A stretch of 64,000 bases of DNA. It comes from Burkholderiales bacterium (lineage in GTDB: Bacteria; Pseudomonadota; Gammaproteobacteria; Burkholderiales; Casimicrobiaceae). The translations under genes were made by a program, and so were the position numbers. Under the pieces are notes generated by a model. The model searched no databases, was not told the DNA's origin, and saw only the letters and a program-made list of their open reading frames with translations. The DNA lies in the NCBI GenBank assembly GCA_025927765.1, contig JAICKU010000008.1, positions 1 through 64,000 of the forward strand, read 5' to 3'. Every line of letters begins with the position of its first letter. Within the stretch, counting starts at the first letter, position 1. This document shows positions 20,801 through 28,527 of this stretch, piece after piece.

Positions 20801-21273
20801 AGCTTGCGCGCGGTGTCCGCGTCGAGCGCCTTGTGCGCGGCATCGCGGACGTACGTCTCCGGCAGGCGGCGCGCGAAGCCGATCGGCCGGCCATCCGGCG
20901 CGAGGCGGATCAGCGCTTCGCCGATGGCGCCCAACGTGAAGAGCCGCACCTCCCACCAATACGGTCGATAGCGATCCCCGCGCGTCAGCGCGGCGAACGC
21001 CTCCTTGCCGCCGCCTTCGAGCTCGACGTAGTTCTGCGCGGCGGTGTCGTGCGAAAAGCGTGCGGCAGCGCGCGCGTCGGATGGGGCGAGTCGCAAGGCG
21101 TCGGCGACGTCGCGCGCCTTGGCGATCGCCTGCGCGCGCGACGTCGTCACGTCGAGATTGACGATCGGTATCGCGCGCGGAAAGAGCTTGCCCGCCACGA
21201 CGAGCGCGACGAGCGCGACGACGGCGTAGACGATCCAGAACGCCGGCTTGCGCGTGATGCCGGCGAGCGTCAT
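17893..21273 (-). CDS. very large CPBP-family intramembrane metalloprotease
   Basis: 1126 residues, several times the usual 200-300 of CPBP (CAAX) proteases. The glutamate motif EECVFR (E432, E433, R437), HANYPG (H473) and HATFD (H511, D515) provide the expected metal-site residues in the middle of the protein, within a membrane bundle of about eight helices. An N-terminal helix (12-30) precedes a soluble region with PepSY-like helices (SRAQAIAKARDVADALRL). A second soluble region after the protease core again has such helices (SRDAAIARADAAIA, SRDDALARARSALHARF), followed by a further bundle of about ten helices without catalytic motifs. Substrate is unknown. ATG 21273 overlaps the TGA of the CoA-transferase gene upstream (ATGA). 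Confidence 0.83.
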   Translation of the reverse strand: MTLAGITRKPAFWIVYAVVALVALVVAGKLFPRAIPIVNLDVTTSRAQAIAKARDVADALRLAPSDARAAARFSHDTAAQNYVELEGGGKEAFAALTRGDRYRPYWWEVRLFTLGAIGEALIRLAPDGRPIGFARRLPETYVRDAAHKALDADTARKLAEAQATAHWNVDLRTYRFLDASQDTQPSGRVDHTFTYERPEPLGEARIRLALSVAGDELVGVAPFVHIPEAFGLRFQALRSTNNLIANLATITAGLLYGIGGCVLGVLWLARRHWLLWRPALVAGLVVGGLLAAASLASANTSWFGADTTETATTFWSKHVGLAIVIFAAGGLAYALVFMAAESLSRRAFAHQPQLWKLWSREAAATPQIVGRTFGGYLFVPLELALIAAFYYATNRWLGWWQPSEVLTDPDILASAVPALSPIAMSLQAGFMEECVFRAIPLSLGALIGARYGHRALGVALAVVLQALVFGSAHANYPGFPAYSRPVELLLPSIVWALIFLRFGLLPTILLHATFDLSLFSIPVFLVDAPGARAQQALVIVVALVPLWMVLIRRIQTGRWRELPPTLLNGAWHPAAQAAEGSTLRSPLSIGRASAVFQRVLPILGVAGAIAWALFAPFRPDVPPLAISRDAAIARADAAIAAQAAALGPPWHRVATVKLASEDPQQWLWHRFVWQEAGPKAYRALVGTFLAPPVWQVRYAMFEGDVVARAEEWRVTVAGDGSVRTITHAIPESRPGATLSRDDALARARSALHARFAIDPAPLTLVSADQTRRPARTDWSFVFGDPRIDVGKGGEARYVVAIAGDEVAAAGRYVYVPETWTRGEREIDNRLEVLALAGVVVFLAAGLAALLVGIVGFVRHRVDSPALRVVFAATLVISLLSAANAWPVIAMGLSTTEPLAAQLTTKVLGAIVSALAGALLFALCAGVGVFGATRMPVRARLGSLSAIGAAVAAGAFVVGLQFALGALAIPAAPTWPSEQWTSLALPLAGGVLSGAGFVGLACAELFVLYVVSRLTDGFSRRLWLAFAIVVALELATSLAQGRANLPAALIGGVVAGLVASAVLLMLLRYDPRIVPAFAATVVLLGGAVKAAQSNALAPFALDALATVAVAVIFTGYLRKQRRDEGER

Positions 21274-22523
21274 CGGGCCCGAAGAGCGCCTGATTGCGAC
21301 CCGATCACGCCTTCGGCGGAAAGACGCGCGAGCGCGGCCGCGTCGAGTCCAAGGCGCTCGCGCAGCACCGCTTCAGTGTCCGCGCCGAGGAGCGGCGGCG
21401 CGGCATCGTATGCAAGCCTTGTATCGGAAAAGCGCAGTGGCGAACGCACCTGCGGCACGGTGCCCGACAACGGATGCGGCAGATCGAGCTTCATCGTGCG
21501 GGCGACCACCTGCGGATCGGCGAACACCTGGTCCATGCGGTTGATCGGTCCGCAGGGAATGCCCGCGGGTTCGAGCGCGTCGAGCCACGCGCGCTGCGCG
21601 CGGCCGCTCATGACGTCGGCGATCATGGGGACGAGCGATTCGCGATGACGCACGCGCGCGGCATTTGTCGCGAAGCGTTCGTCGTCGGCCCATTCGGGAC
21701 GCGCGGCGATTTCGCAGAACTTGCGGAATTGCAAATCGTTGCCCACCGCCAGGATCACGTGGCCATCGGCGCACGCGAACACCTGGTACGGCACGATGTT
21801 CTGGTGCGCGTTGCCCACGCGTTTCGGTACGACGCCGCTCACCAGGTAGTTCATGTCGATCACGGACATCATCGCGACCGACGAATCGAACAGGCACGCG
21901 TCGATCCACTGCCCCGCGCCCGTACGATCGCGATGGGCGAGAGCGGCGAGGATGGCCACCGACGCGTACATGCCGGTCATCAGATCGGTGATCGCGATGC
22001 CCGCCTTTTGCGGACCGCCGCCCGGGACGTCGTCGCGCTCGCCGGTCACGCTCATGAAGCCGCTCATGCCCTGGATGATGAAGTCGTAGCCGGCGCGCGC
22101 GGCGTATGGGCCGGTTTGCCCGAAGCCCGTGATGGACGCGTAGACAAGGCGCTCGTTCACCGACCTGACGCTTTCGTAGTCGAGGCCGTGCTTGGCGAGG
22201 CCGCCCACCTTGAAGTTCTCGACGAACGCGTCGGCCTGGCGTGCGAGGCCGAGCACGAGATCGCGGCCGGCGCGCTGCGTGAAATCGATCGCGATCGAGC
22301 GCTTGCCGCGGTTGCAGGCGAGGTAGTACGCCGCTTCACGCGTGTCGTGCCCATCGCGGTCCTTCAGGAACGGCGGGCCCCATGCGCGCGTGTCGTCACC
22401 GGTGCCCGGCCGCTCGATCTTCAGCACGGTGGCGCCGAGGTCGGCGAGGAGCTGCGTGCACCAGGGGCCGGCGAGCACGCGCGAAAGGTCGAGGATCGTG
22501 AGGTGGGAAAGCGGGCCGGGCAT
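21270..22523 (-). CDS. CaiB/BaiF-type family III CoA-transferase
   Basis: 417 residues, the normal length for family III CoA-transferases, which move CoA between organic acids. Typical blocks are LTILDLSRVLAGPWCTQLLAD at the N-terminus (RVLAGP), VLKIERPGTGDDTR, NRGKRSIAID, FVENFKVGGLAKHGLDY, ASITGFGQTGPYA and GYDFIIQGMSG. The C-terminal PLRFSDT and GADTEAVL are also usual. Which acids it uses cannot be told; no dicarboxylate or carnitine genes are adjacent. The ATG at 22523 matches the conserved N-terminus. It overlaps the giant CPBP gene downstream by four bases, so both are likely translated from one message. Confidence 0.92.
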   Translation of the reverse strand: MPGPLSHLTILDLSRVLAGPWCTQLLADLGATVLKIERPGTGDDTRAWGPPFLKDRDGHDTREAAYYLACNRGKRSIAIDFTQRAGRDLVLGLARQADAFVENFKVGGLAKHGLDYESVRSVNERLVYASITGFGQTGPYAARAGYDFIIQGMSGFMSVTGERDDVPGGGPQKAGIAITDLMTGMYASVAILAALAHRDRTGAGQWIDACLFDSSVAMMSVIDMNYLVSGVVPKRVGNAHQNIVPYQVFACADGHVILAVGNDLQFRKFCEIAARPEWADDERFATNAARVRHRESLVPMIADVMSGRAQRAWLDALEPAGIPCGPINRMDQVFADPQVVARTMKLDLPHPLSGTVPQVRSPLRFSDTRLAYDAAPPLLGADTEAVLRERLGLDAAALARLSAEGVIGSQSGALRAR

Positions 22524-22620
22524 GAAGCGATCCCGGATCAACCGGGCGCGACGCAGGGCACCACGCGACGGAACGGACTCGCAGGTCCGCCACGGCAATG
22601 CGAGGCGCCTGTCGTCGGCG

Positions 22621-24015
22621 TCAGTCGATCGCCTTGACGATGTCCTCGACGACCTTCTTCGCGTCGCCGAACACCATCATCGTCTTGTCCATGTAGAACA
22701 GCGGATTGTCGAGGCCGGCGTACCCCGACGCCATCGACCGCTTGTTGACGATCACCGTCTTCGCCTTGTACGCCTCGAGGATCGGCATGCCGTAGATCGG
22801 GCTGCCCTTCTCCTCGGCGAGCGGATTCACGACGTCGTTCGCGCCGAGGATCAGGGCCACGTCGGCGGTGCCGAACTCGCTGTTGATGTCCTCCATCTCG
22901 AACACCTGGTCGTACGGCACCTCGGCTTCGGCGAGCAGCACGTTCATGTGTCCCGGCATGCGCCCCGCCACCGGATGGATCGCGTACTTGACCGTCACGC
23001 CCTTGTCGCGCAGCTTCGTCGCGAGCTCCTTCACCGCGTGCTGCGCGCGCGCGACCGCGAGGCCATAGCCGGGAACGATGATCACGGTTTCCGCGTTCTC
23101 GAGGATGAACGCCGCGTCGTCCGGGCTGCCGCTACGCACCGCCTTCTGCTCGGTGCCCGTCGCCGCCGTGCCACCCTCGGCACCGAAGCCGCCGAGGATC
23201 ACGCTGATGAACGAGCGGTTCATCGCGCGGCACATGATGTACGACAGGATGGCGCCCGAGCTGCCCACGAGCGACCCGGCGATGATCAGCATCGGGTTGT
23301 TGAGCGAGAAGCCGATGCCCGCCGCCGCCCAGCCCGAGTAGCTGTTCAGCATCGAGATCACCACCGGCATGTCGGCGCCCCCGATCGGGATGATGATCAG
23401 CACGCCGAGCAGGAACGCGAGCGCCGTCATCACGATGTACGGCAGCCATTTCGCTTCGTCGGACGCGGTGAAGAACGCGATGCCGAACGCGATCATCGCG
23501 ATGCCGATCGCGAGATTGAACCAATGCTGGCCGGGGAAAACGACGGGCGCGCTGCGGATGCGACCGGACAGCTTGCCGAATGCGATCACCGAGCCCGAGA
23601 ACGTGATCGCGCCGATGAACGTGCCGATGAAGAGCTCGAGGCGATTGCCGGCGGGAATCGGGTCGTGCAGGCCGAACGCGGTCGGATCGTGAATCGCGGA
23701 GATCGCGATCAGCACCGCGGCGAGGCCGACGAGCGAGTGGAACGCCGCGACGAGCTCGGGCATCTGCGTCATCTGCACGCGCCGCGCGATCACCGCGCCG
23801 ATCACCGCGCCGACGGCGATGCCGGCGAGGATCATTCCGATGTTCTTCGTGTGCGAATAGACGAGCGCGAGCGTGACGATCACCGCGATCGCCATGCCGA
23901 CGATGCCGAGCACGTTGCCGCGCCGCGCCGTCGACGGGTGCGACAGGCCCTTCAGCGCCAGGATGAAGCACACCGACGCGACGAGGTACCACAGCGCGAC
24001 CTGGTCGGCGCTCAT
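22621..24015 (-). CDS. pntB: NAD(P) transhydrogenase subunit beta
   Basis: 464 residues. With PntA it couples inward proton flow to hydride transfer from NADH to NADP+. Eight or nine membrane helices fill residues 5-265 (domain II), with IGGADMPVVISMLNSYSGWA at the end. The NADP(H)-binding domain III occupies the last 180 residues with VIIVPGYGLAVARAQHA, HPVAGRMPGHMNVLLAEA, LGANDVVNPLA and IVNKRSM. The ATG at 24015 has a good ribosome site (AGGAG eight bases upstream). It is the last of the three pnt genes, 58 bases after pntAB. Confidence 0.96.
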   Translation of the reverse strand: MSADQVALWYLVASVCFILALKGLSHPSTARRGNVLGIVGMAIAVIVTLALVYSHTKNIGMILAGIAVGAVIGAVIARRVQMTQMPELVAAFHSLVGLAAVLIAISAIHDPTAFGLHDPIPAGNRLELFIGTFIGAITFSGSVIAFGKLSGRIRSAPVVFPGQHWFNLAIGIAMIAFGIAFFTASDEAKWLPYIVMTALAFLLGVLIIIPIGGADMPVVISMLNSYSGWAAAGIGFSLNNPMLIIAGSLVGSSGAILSYIMCRAMNRSFISVILGGFGAEGGTAATGTEQKAVRSGSPDDAAFILENAETVIIVPGYGLAVARAQHAVKELATKLRDKGVTVKYAIHPVAGRMPGHMNVLLAEAEVPYDQVFEMEDINSEFGTADVALILGANDVVNPLAEEKGSPIYGMPILEAYKAKTVIVNKRSMASGYAGLDNPLFYMDKTMMVFGDAKKVVEDIVKAID

Positions 24016-24073
24016 CGTGAGACTCCTGCCGCGGCTTCGGATGCGCCGCCGCGCATCGCCGCCTGCGCGCGCC

Positions 24074-24394
24074 TCAAGGCTTCGCCGCCGGCTTTTGCGC
24101 CGGCTCCTTGCGCTTGAACATCTCGAGCATCCGCTGCGTGACGAGGAAGCCGCCGAACACGTTGATCGACGCAAGCACGACGGCGGCGACACCCACCCAG
24201 CCGCCCCAGTCGAAGGCCATCGGCCCGGCGGCGAGCATCGCGCCGACGAGGATGATCCCCGAGATCGCGTTGGTGACCGACATCAGCGGCGTATGCAGCG
24301 CGGGCGTGACGCTCCACACGACGTGATAGCCGACGAAGATCGCCAGCACGAAGATGATCAGGTAGAAGACGATGGGGTCTACGCCTGTGGCCAT
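24074..24394 (-). CDS. pntAB: NAD(P) transhydrogenase subunit alpha, membrane part
   Basis: 106 residues. This is the separate membrane half (alpha-2) of a split PntA, with three helices: about 8-27 ([19 protein letters not shown]), 38-58 and 65-88 ([18 protein letters not shown]). The signature [20 protein letters not shown] contains the conserved HTPLMS and NAISG. Together with PntB it forms the proton channel. E. coli has a fused PntA, whereas many Betaproteobacteria and Alphaproteobacteria split it as here. The tail is charged and low in complexity ([13 protein letters not shown]). It lies between pntAA and pntB in one operon. Confidence 0.95.
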   Translation of the reverse strand: MATGVDPIVFYLIIFVLAIFVGYHVVWSVTPALHTPLMSVTNAISGIILVGAMLAAGPMAFDWGGWVGVAAVVLASINVFGGFLVTQRMLEMFKRKEPAQKPAAKP

Positions 24395-24605
24395 TGGCTG
24401 CTCCGATGCTTTGCGTCAGTGCCTTGCGCACGCCGGGGGTCCGGCCCGCAGGCGCGTTGGACCGTCGTCGCGGTCCGCGTTCATTGCCTTTGCGTACGTC
24501 TCGTCGCGCCGGCGTTCAACGCGTCTGCGCGCCGTTGCGTTACCGTGGTGGAGCTTCGGCACGTCTTCGCTTGCTGCCCGATCACGATCCCCAGTCCCTT
24601 GTCGC
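24395..24605. other. 211-base gap inside the pnt operon
   Basis: No gene is supported between pntAA and pntAB. The minus strand carries an open extension of the -1 frame of pntAA down to a TGA ending at 24481 (about 40 codons, no recognisable domain). GC content and codon pattern are less coding-like than in the flanking genes. No clear terminator or promoter is seen. Confidence 0.5.
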
Positions 24606-25733
24606 CTATCCCTTTTTTTCCGTCACCTTGCCGCCCTCGCACACCATCGTCGCCTGCACGATCTCGTCGTCGCGCGCGAGCGCGAAGTCGCCGGTCTTCA
24701 GGTTGAGCGACAGCGCGACGAAGTTCAGCACGTTGCGCGCATAGAGCGCCGACGCATCGGCCGGCACGAGCGCCGGCAGGTTCGTGAACCCGACGATCCT
24801 GACGCCGCCGACGCCGGCGATCTGCCCCGGCACCGAGCCTTCGACGTTGCCGCCCTGCTCGACCGCGAGATCGACGATCACCGCACCCGGCTTCATCGCC
24901 GCCACCGTTTGCGCGGAGACGAGGCGCGGCGCAGGACGGCCGGGAATGAGCGCGGTCGTGATCACGATGTCGACCTGCTTGCAGCGCTCGGCGATGATCG
25001 CCGCCTGCCGCTGCATCCACGGCGCGGGCATCGGCCGCGCATAGCCGCCCACGCCTTCGGCGATCTCGCGTTCCTCGTCGGTCTCGTACGGCACGTCGAG
25101 CCACTTGCCGCCGAGCGACTCGACCTGGTCCTTCACCGAAGGCCGCACGTCGGACGCTTCGATCACCGCGCCGAGGCGTTTCGCCGTGGCGATCGCCTGC
25201 AAACCCGCAACGCCCACGCCGAGCACCAGCACGCGCGCGGCCTTCACCGTACCGGCGGCGGTCATCAGCATCGGCATGAAGCGGCCGTACACGTCGGCCG
25301 CGATGATCACCGCCTTGTAGCCCGCGATGTTCGCCTGCGACGACAGCACGTCCATCGACTGCGCGCGCGTGATGCGCGGCAGGCGCTCGAGTGCAAACCC
25401 ACTCACGCCCGTCTGCGCGATCGCCTGGATGCCCGCTGCGTCGTAGGGATCGAGCAGGCCCACGAGCATCGCACCGTTGCGAAGCGCGCCGAGTTCCGGT
25501 CCGACCGGCGCGCGCACCTTCAGCACGAGCTCGCTCGCGAGCGCCTCGGCGGTGTTGCCGATGCGTGCGCCCGCCTGCACATAGGCGTCGTCGGGAATGC
25601 TGCTCGCGACGCCCGCGCCGGCTTCGACGACGACCTGGTGCTTGCCGCTCGCGCCGAGCTTCTTGATGGTCTCGGGCGTGGCCGCGACGCGCGTTTCGCC
25701 GGGCCGCGTCTCGCGCGGTATGCCGATCAGCAT
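24606..25733 (-). CDS. pntAA: NAD(P) transhydrogenase subunit alpha, soluble part
   Basis: 375 residues. This is the NAD(H)-binding domain I of the proton-pumping transhydrogenase. It shows MLIGIPRETRPGETRVA at the N-terminus, RITRAQSMDVLSSQANIAGYKAV, the Rossmann loop VLVLGVGVAGLQAIATAKRL and ASDVRPSVKDQVESLGGKWL, and RPAPRLVSAQTVAAMKPGAV in the C-terminal half. ATG 25733 gives the standard N-terminus. The frame ends in GAA AAA AAG GGA TAG, a seven-A run that forms the slippery heptamer A AAA AAG two codons before the stop. First gene of pntAA-pntAB-pntB; it starts 133 bases after the dehydrogenase gene upstream, so a promoter of its own is possible. Confidence 0.95.
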   Translation of the reverse strand: MLIGIPRETRPGETRVAATPETIKKLGASGKHQVVVEAGAGVASSIPDDAYVQAGARIGNTAEALASELVLKVRAPVGPELGALRNGAMLVGLLDPYDAAGIQAIAQTGVSGFALERLPRITRAQSMDVLSSQANIAGYKAVIIAADVYGRFMPMLMTAAGTVKAARVLVLGVGVAGLQAIATAKRLGAVIEASDVRPSVKDQVESLGGKWLDVPYETDEEREIAEGVGGYARPMPAPWMQRQAAIIAERCKQVDIVITTALIPGRPAPRLVSAQTVAAMKPGAVIVDLAVEQGGNVEGSVPGQIAGVGGVRIVGFTNLPALVPADASALYARNVLNFVALSLNLKTGDFALARDDEIVQATMVCEGGKVTEKKG

Positions 25734-25866
25734 GTTGTTGTTGGCCTCTCGATCGTCCGCATGGCGCCGCGCGCTTCGCGCGATCGTGACGTCGCGCGCG
25801 CTGCGAAGCATGCGCCCGCTATCGTGCCACAAGTCGCGCGCGCCATCGCCGACGGCGCGCAACGGA

Positions 25867-26925
25867 TCACAGTGCGGCCGCGATCGCCTTGCCCGCTTCC
25901 GTCGTGCTCGCCGTGCCGCCGATGTCGCGCGTACGCGGCGCGCCCGGGTCCGCCAGCACGCGCTCGATCGCCGAAACCACGGCGCGCGACGCCTCGGGAT
26001 AGCCGAGGAAATCGAGCATCAGCCCGCCCGACCAGATCTGCCCGATCGGATTTGCGAGGCCCTTGCCGGCGATGTCGGGCGCCGAACCGTGCACCGGCTC
26101 GAACAGCGACGGGTGCTTGCGCTCGGGATTGATGTTGCCCGACGGCGCGATCGCGATCGTGCCGCAGACCGCGGGCCCGAGGTCCGACAGGATGTCGCCG
26201 AAGAGATTCGAGCCGACGACCACGTCGAAGAGCTGCGGACGCTGCACGAAATGCGCGGCGAGGATGTCGATGTGGAACTGGTCGACGCGCACGTTCGGAT
26301 AGTTCTGCGCCATCGCGCGCACGCGCTCGTCCCAATACGGCATGGTGATCGAAATGCCGTTCGACTTCGTCGCCGACGTCAGATGGCGGTCGGGCCGCGC
26401 CGCCGCGAGCTCGAACGCGTACTCGAGAATTCGATCGACGCCGGTGCGCGTGAACACGGACTCCTGCACGACGAACTCGCGCTCGGTACCTTCGAACAGG
26501 CGCCCCCCCACCGACGAGTATTCACCCTCGGTGTTCTCGCGCACGACGACGAAGTCGATGTCGCCGGGCTTTCGGTTCGCGAGCGGACTCGGGATGCCGG
26601 GCATCAGGCGGCACGGCCGCAAGTTCACGTACTGGTCGAAGCGGCGGCGAAACTGGATCAGCGAGCCCCACAGCGACACGTGATCGGGGACGAGCGCCGG
26701 CCAGCCGACGGCGCCGTAGAAAATCGCCTCGAAGCCGGACAGTGTCTCGAACCAGTCCTCCGGCATCATCCGGCCGGTGGCCGCGTAGTAGTCGCAGCTC
26801 CAGTCGAAATGCACGAGCTCGAGCTCGATGCCGAACTTCGCCGCCGCCTTCTCGAGCACGCGCAGCCCCTCGGGCACGACTTCCTTGCCGATCCCGTCGC
26901 CGGGAATGACCGCGATCCGGTGCAT
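25867..26925 (-). CDS. ttuC: tartrate dehydrogenase/decarboxylase-type isocitrate/isopropylmalate family enzyme
   Basis: 352 residues. The protein belongs to the beta-decarboxylating dehydrogenase family (isopropylmalate, isocitrate, tartrate, malate). Visible motifs are RIAVIPGDGIGKEV, the substrate loop RENTEGEYSSVGGR, KSNGI, DVVVGSNLFGDILSDLG and EPVHGSAPDIAGKGLANP. The whole pattern, with DWSCDYYAATGRMMPEDWFE and LIQFRRRFDQYVNLRPCRL, matches TtuC/YeaU-type tartrate or D-malate dehydrogenases better than LeuB. It uses NAD+ and divalent metal and acts in dicarboxylic acid use. The ATG at 26925 has GGAGG seven bases upstream. Substrate is inferred and D-malate is an alternative. Confidence 0.88.
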   Translation of the reverse strand: MHRIAVIPGDGIGKEVVPEGLRVLEKAAAKFGIELELVHFDWSCDYYAATGRMMPEDWFETLSGFEAIFYGAVGWPALVPDHVSLWGSLIQFRRRFDQYVNLRPCRLMPGIPSPLANRKPGDIDFVVVRENTEGEYSSVGGRLFEGTEREFVVQESVFTRTGVDRILEYAFELAAARPDRHLTSATKSNGISITMPYWDERVRAMAQNYPNVRVDQFHIDILAAHFVQRPQLFDVVVGSNLFGDILSDLGPAVCGTIAIAPSGNINPERKHPSLFEPVHGSAPDIAGKGLANPIGQIWSGGLMLDFLGYPEASRAVVSAIERVLADPGAPRTRDIGGTASTTEAGKAIAAAL

Positions 26926-27081
26926 GCGCTGCCTCCAATCGTTCGAGTTACCGGCGATTATCGCGCGGCGTCGCCTGCCGCCCTTTCGCCGCGCGCCCCA
27001 GTTAGGCCATTTGGCCGATGCGCGATCGCGAGGTTCGGCGCTTACATTCGGCGCGTCGTCCCACCACCGAGAGGACACGCC

Positions 27082-27534
27082 ATGAACGAACGTCGCTACT
27101 GGATTGCGGTTGCGCCGCGCGATCACGCGGCGCAGGGCGTCGCGAACGGATTCGTCGAGTTGACCTACGGTCGCGCCGAGCCGCTCGCGCGCCTCATGCC
27201 GGGAGACGGGCTGCTCGTCTACTCGCCGCGCGAGAGCGCACCCCACGGCGAGCCGCTGCAGGCCTTCACCGCCATCGGACACGTCGCCGAAGGGCCGATC
27301 TTCGAAGCCCCGGTCGCCGCCACCGCTCCGATCTTCCGCCGCCCGGCGGCCTGGCTCGCCGCCTCGCCGGCGGCGATCCGTCCGCTCATCGACGAGCTGT
27401 CGTTCATCCGAAACAAGGCGCACTGGGGCGCCGCGTTCCGCTTCGGCATGCTGCGCGTTTCGCGCGACGATTTCGCGGCGATCGCCATCGCGATGGGCCG
27501 CGACCCCGCTGCCGATTTCGCCGACGCGCTATGA
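27082..27534 (+). CDS. EVE domain protein (UPF0310)
   Basis: 150 residues, one PUA-like EVE domain. The N-terminal RYWIAVAPRDHAAQGVANGF and the central PGDGLLVYSPRE, followed by FTAIGHVAEG and FIRNKAHWGAAFRFGMLRV, follow the family profile. EVE domains are aromatic-cage readers of modified DNA or RNA bases; solitary bacterial ones are poorly understood. The ATG at 27082 has GAGAGGAC upstream. It opens the long plus-strand run, divergent from ttuC over 156 bases, and lies 24 bases before accA. Its link to accA may be only positional. Confidence 0.87.
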   Translation: MNERRYWIAVAPRDHAAQGVANGFVELTYGRAEPLARLMPGDGLLVYSPRESAPHGEPLQAFTAIGHVAEGPIFEAPVAATAPIFRRPAAWLAASPAAIRPLIDELSFIRNKAHWGAAFRFGMLRVSRDDFAAIAIAMGRDPAADFADAL

Positions 27535-27558
27535 TGCGGCTCGCCCCCGCGCCCGCCC

Positions 27559-28527
27559 ATGAAGCAGACGTTCCTCGATTTCGAGCAGCCCATCGCCGAA
27601 CTTCAGCAGAAGATCGACGAGCTTCGCTACGTGCACGAGGATTCGGCGGTCGACATCTCCGACGAGATCGCGCGGCTCACGAAGAAAAGCCAGCAGCTCA
27701 CGCGGGACATCTACGCCAAGCTGACCGCGTGGCAGATCGCGCAGGTCGCGCGGCATCCGGCGCGGCCGTACACGCGCGACTACATCAACGGGCTCTTCAG
27801 CGAATTTCGCGAACTGCACGGCGACCGCGCGTTCGGCGACGATCCCGCGATCATCGGCGGCCTCGCCCGCTTCAATGGCGCGCCATGCATGGTGATCGGC
27901 CAGCAGAAGGGACGCGACACCAAGGAGAAGATCTACCGCAACTTCGGCATGCCGCGTCCGGAGGGCTATCGCAAGGCGCTGCGGCTCATGAAGCTCGCGG
28001 AGAAATTCTCGATTCCGCTGTTCACGTTCGTCGACACGCCCGGCGCGTATCCCGGCATCGGCGCCGAGGAGCGCGGGCAATCCGAGGCGATCGGGCGCAA
28101 CCTCTACGAGATGGCGGGACTGCGCACGCCGATCATCGCCACGGTGATCGGCGAAGGCGGCTCGGGTGGCGCGCTCGCGCTCGCGGTCGGCGACATCACG
28201 CTGATGCTGCAGTACGCAACGTATTCGGTGATCTCGCCCGAAGGCTGTGCGTCGATCCTGTGGAAGTCGGCCGAGCACGCGTCGACCGCCGCCGAAACGC
28301 TCGGCATCACTGCGGCGCGCCTGAAGCAGCTCGGCCTCGTCGACAAGATCGTCAACGAGCCGGTGGGCGGCGCGCATCGCGACCACGCGGCGATGATAGT
28401 CGCGCTGCGCAAGGCGCTCACCGAGGCGCTGCGGCAGCTGCAGGACCAGACGCTCGAAGCGCTGCTCGAGGCGCGCGAAGACAAGATCCTCGGCTATGGC
28501 CGCTTCAAGGAGATTGCCGCCGGCTGA
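27559..28527 (+). CDS. accA: acetyl-CoA carboxylase carboxyltransferase subunit alpha
   Basis: 322 residues, the family length. With AccD it transfers CO2 from carboxybiotin to acetyl-CoA, making malonyl-CoA for fatty acids. Blocks include [19 protein letters not shown] at the N-terminus, [43 protein letters not shown], the oxyanion-hole region [17 protein letters not shown], and [14 protein letters not shown]. Its last 32 bases overlap the start of tilS, a common arrangement in Betaproteobacteria and an indication of translational coupling. Confidence 0.97.
   Translation: MKQTFLDFEQPIAELQQKIDELRYVHEDSAVDISDEIARLTKKSQQLTRDIYAKLTAWQIAQVARHPARPYTRDYINGLFSEFRELHGDRAFGDDPAIIGGLARFNGAPCMVIGQQKGRDTKEKIYRNFGMPRPEGYRKALRLMKLAEKFSIPLFTFVDTPGAYPGIGAEERGQSEAIGRNLYEMAGLRTPIIATVIGEGGSGGALALAVGDITLMLQYATYSVISPEGCASILWKSAEHASTAAETLGITAARLKQLGLVDKIVNEPVGGAHRDHAAMIVALRKALTEALRQLQDQTLEALLEAREDKILGYGRFKEIAAG

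Noticed and set aside
3923-21273. Many long open frames antisense to or out of phase with hrpA, the DUF1631 gene, rnr and others, some above 700 codons
   Set aside because: They have arginine/alanine-rich composition without domains and arise because GC-rich codons rarely form stops in other frames; the opposing frames carry clear protein families.
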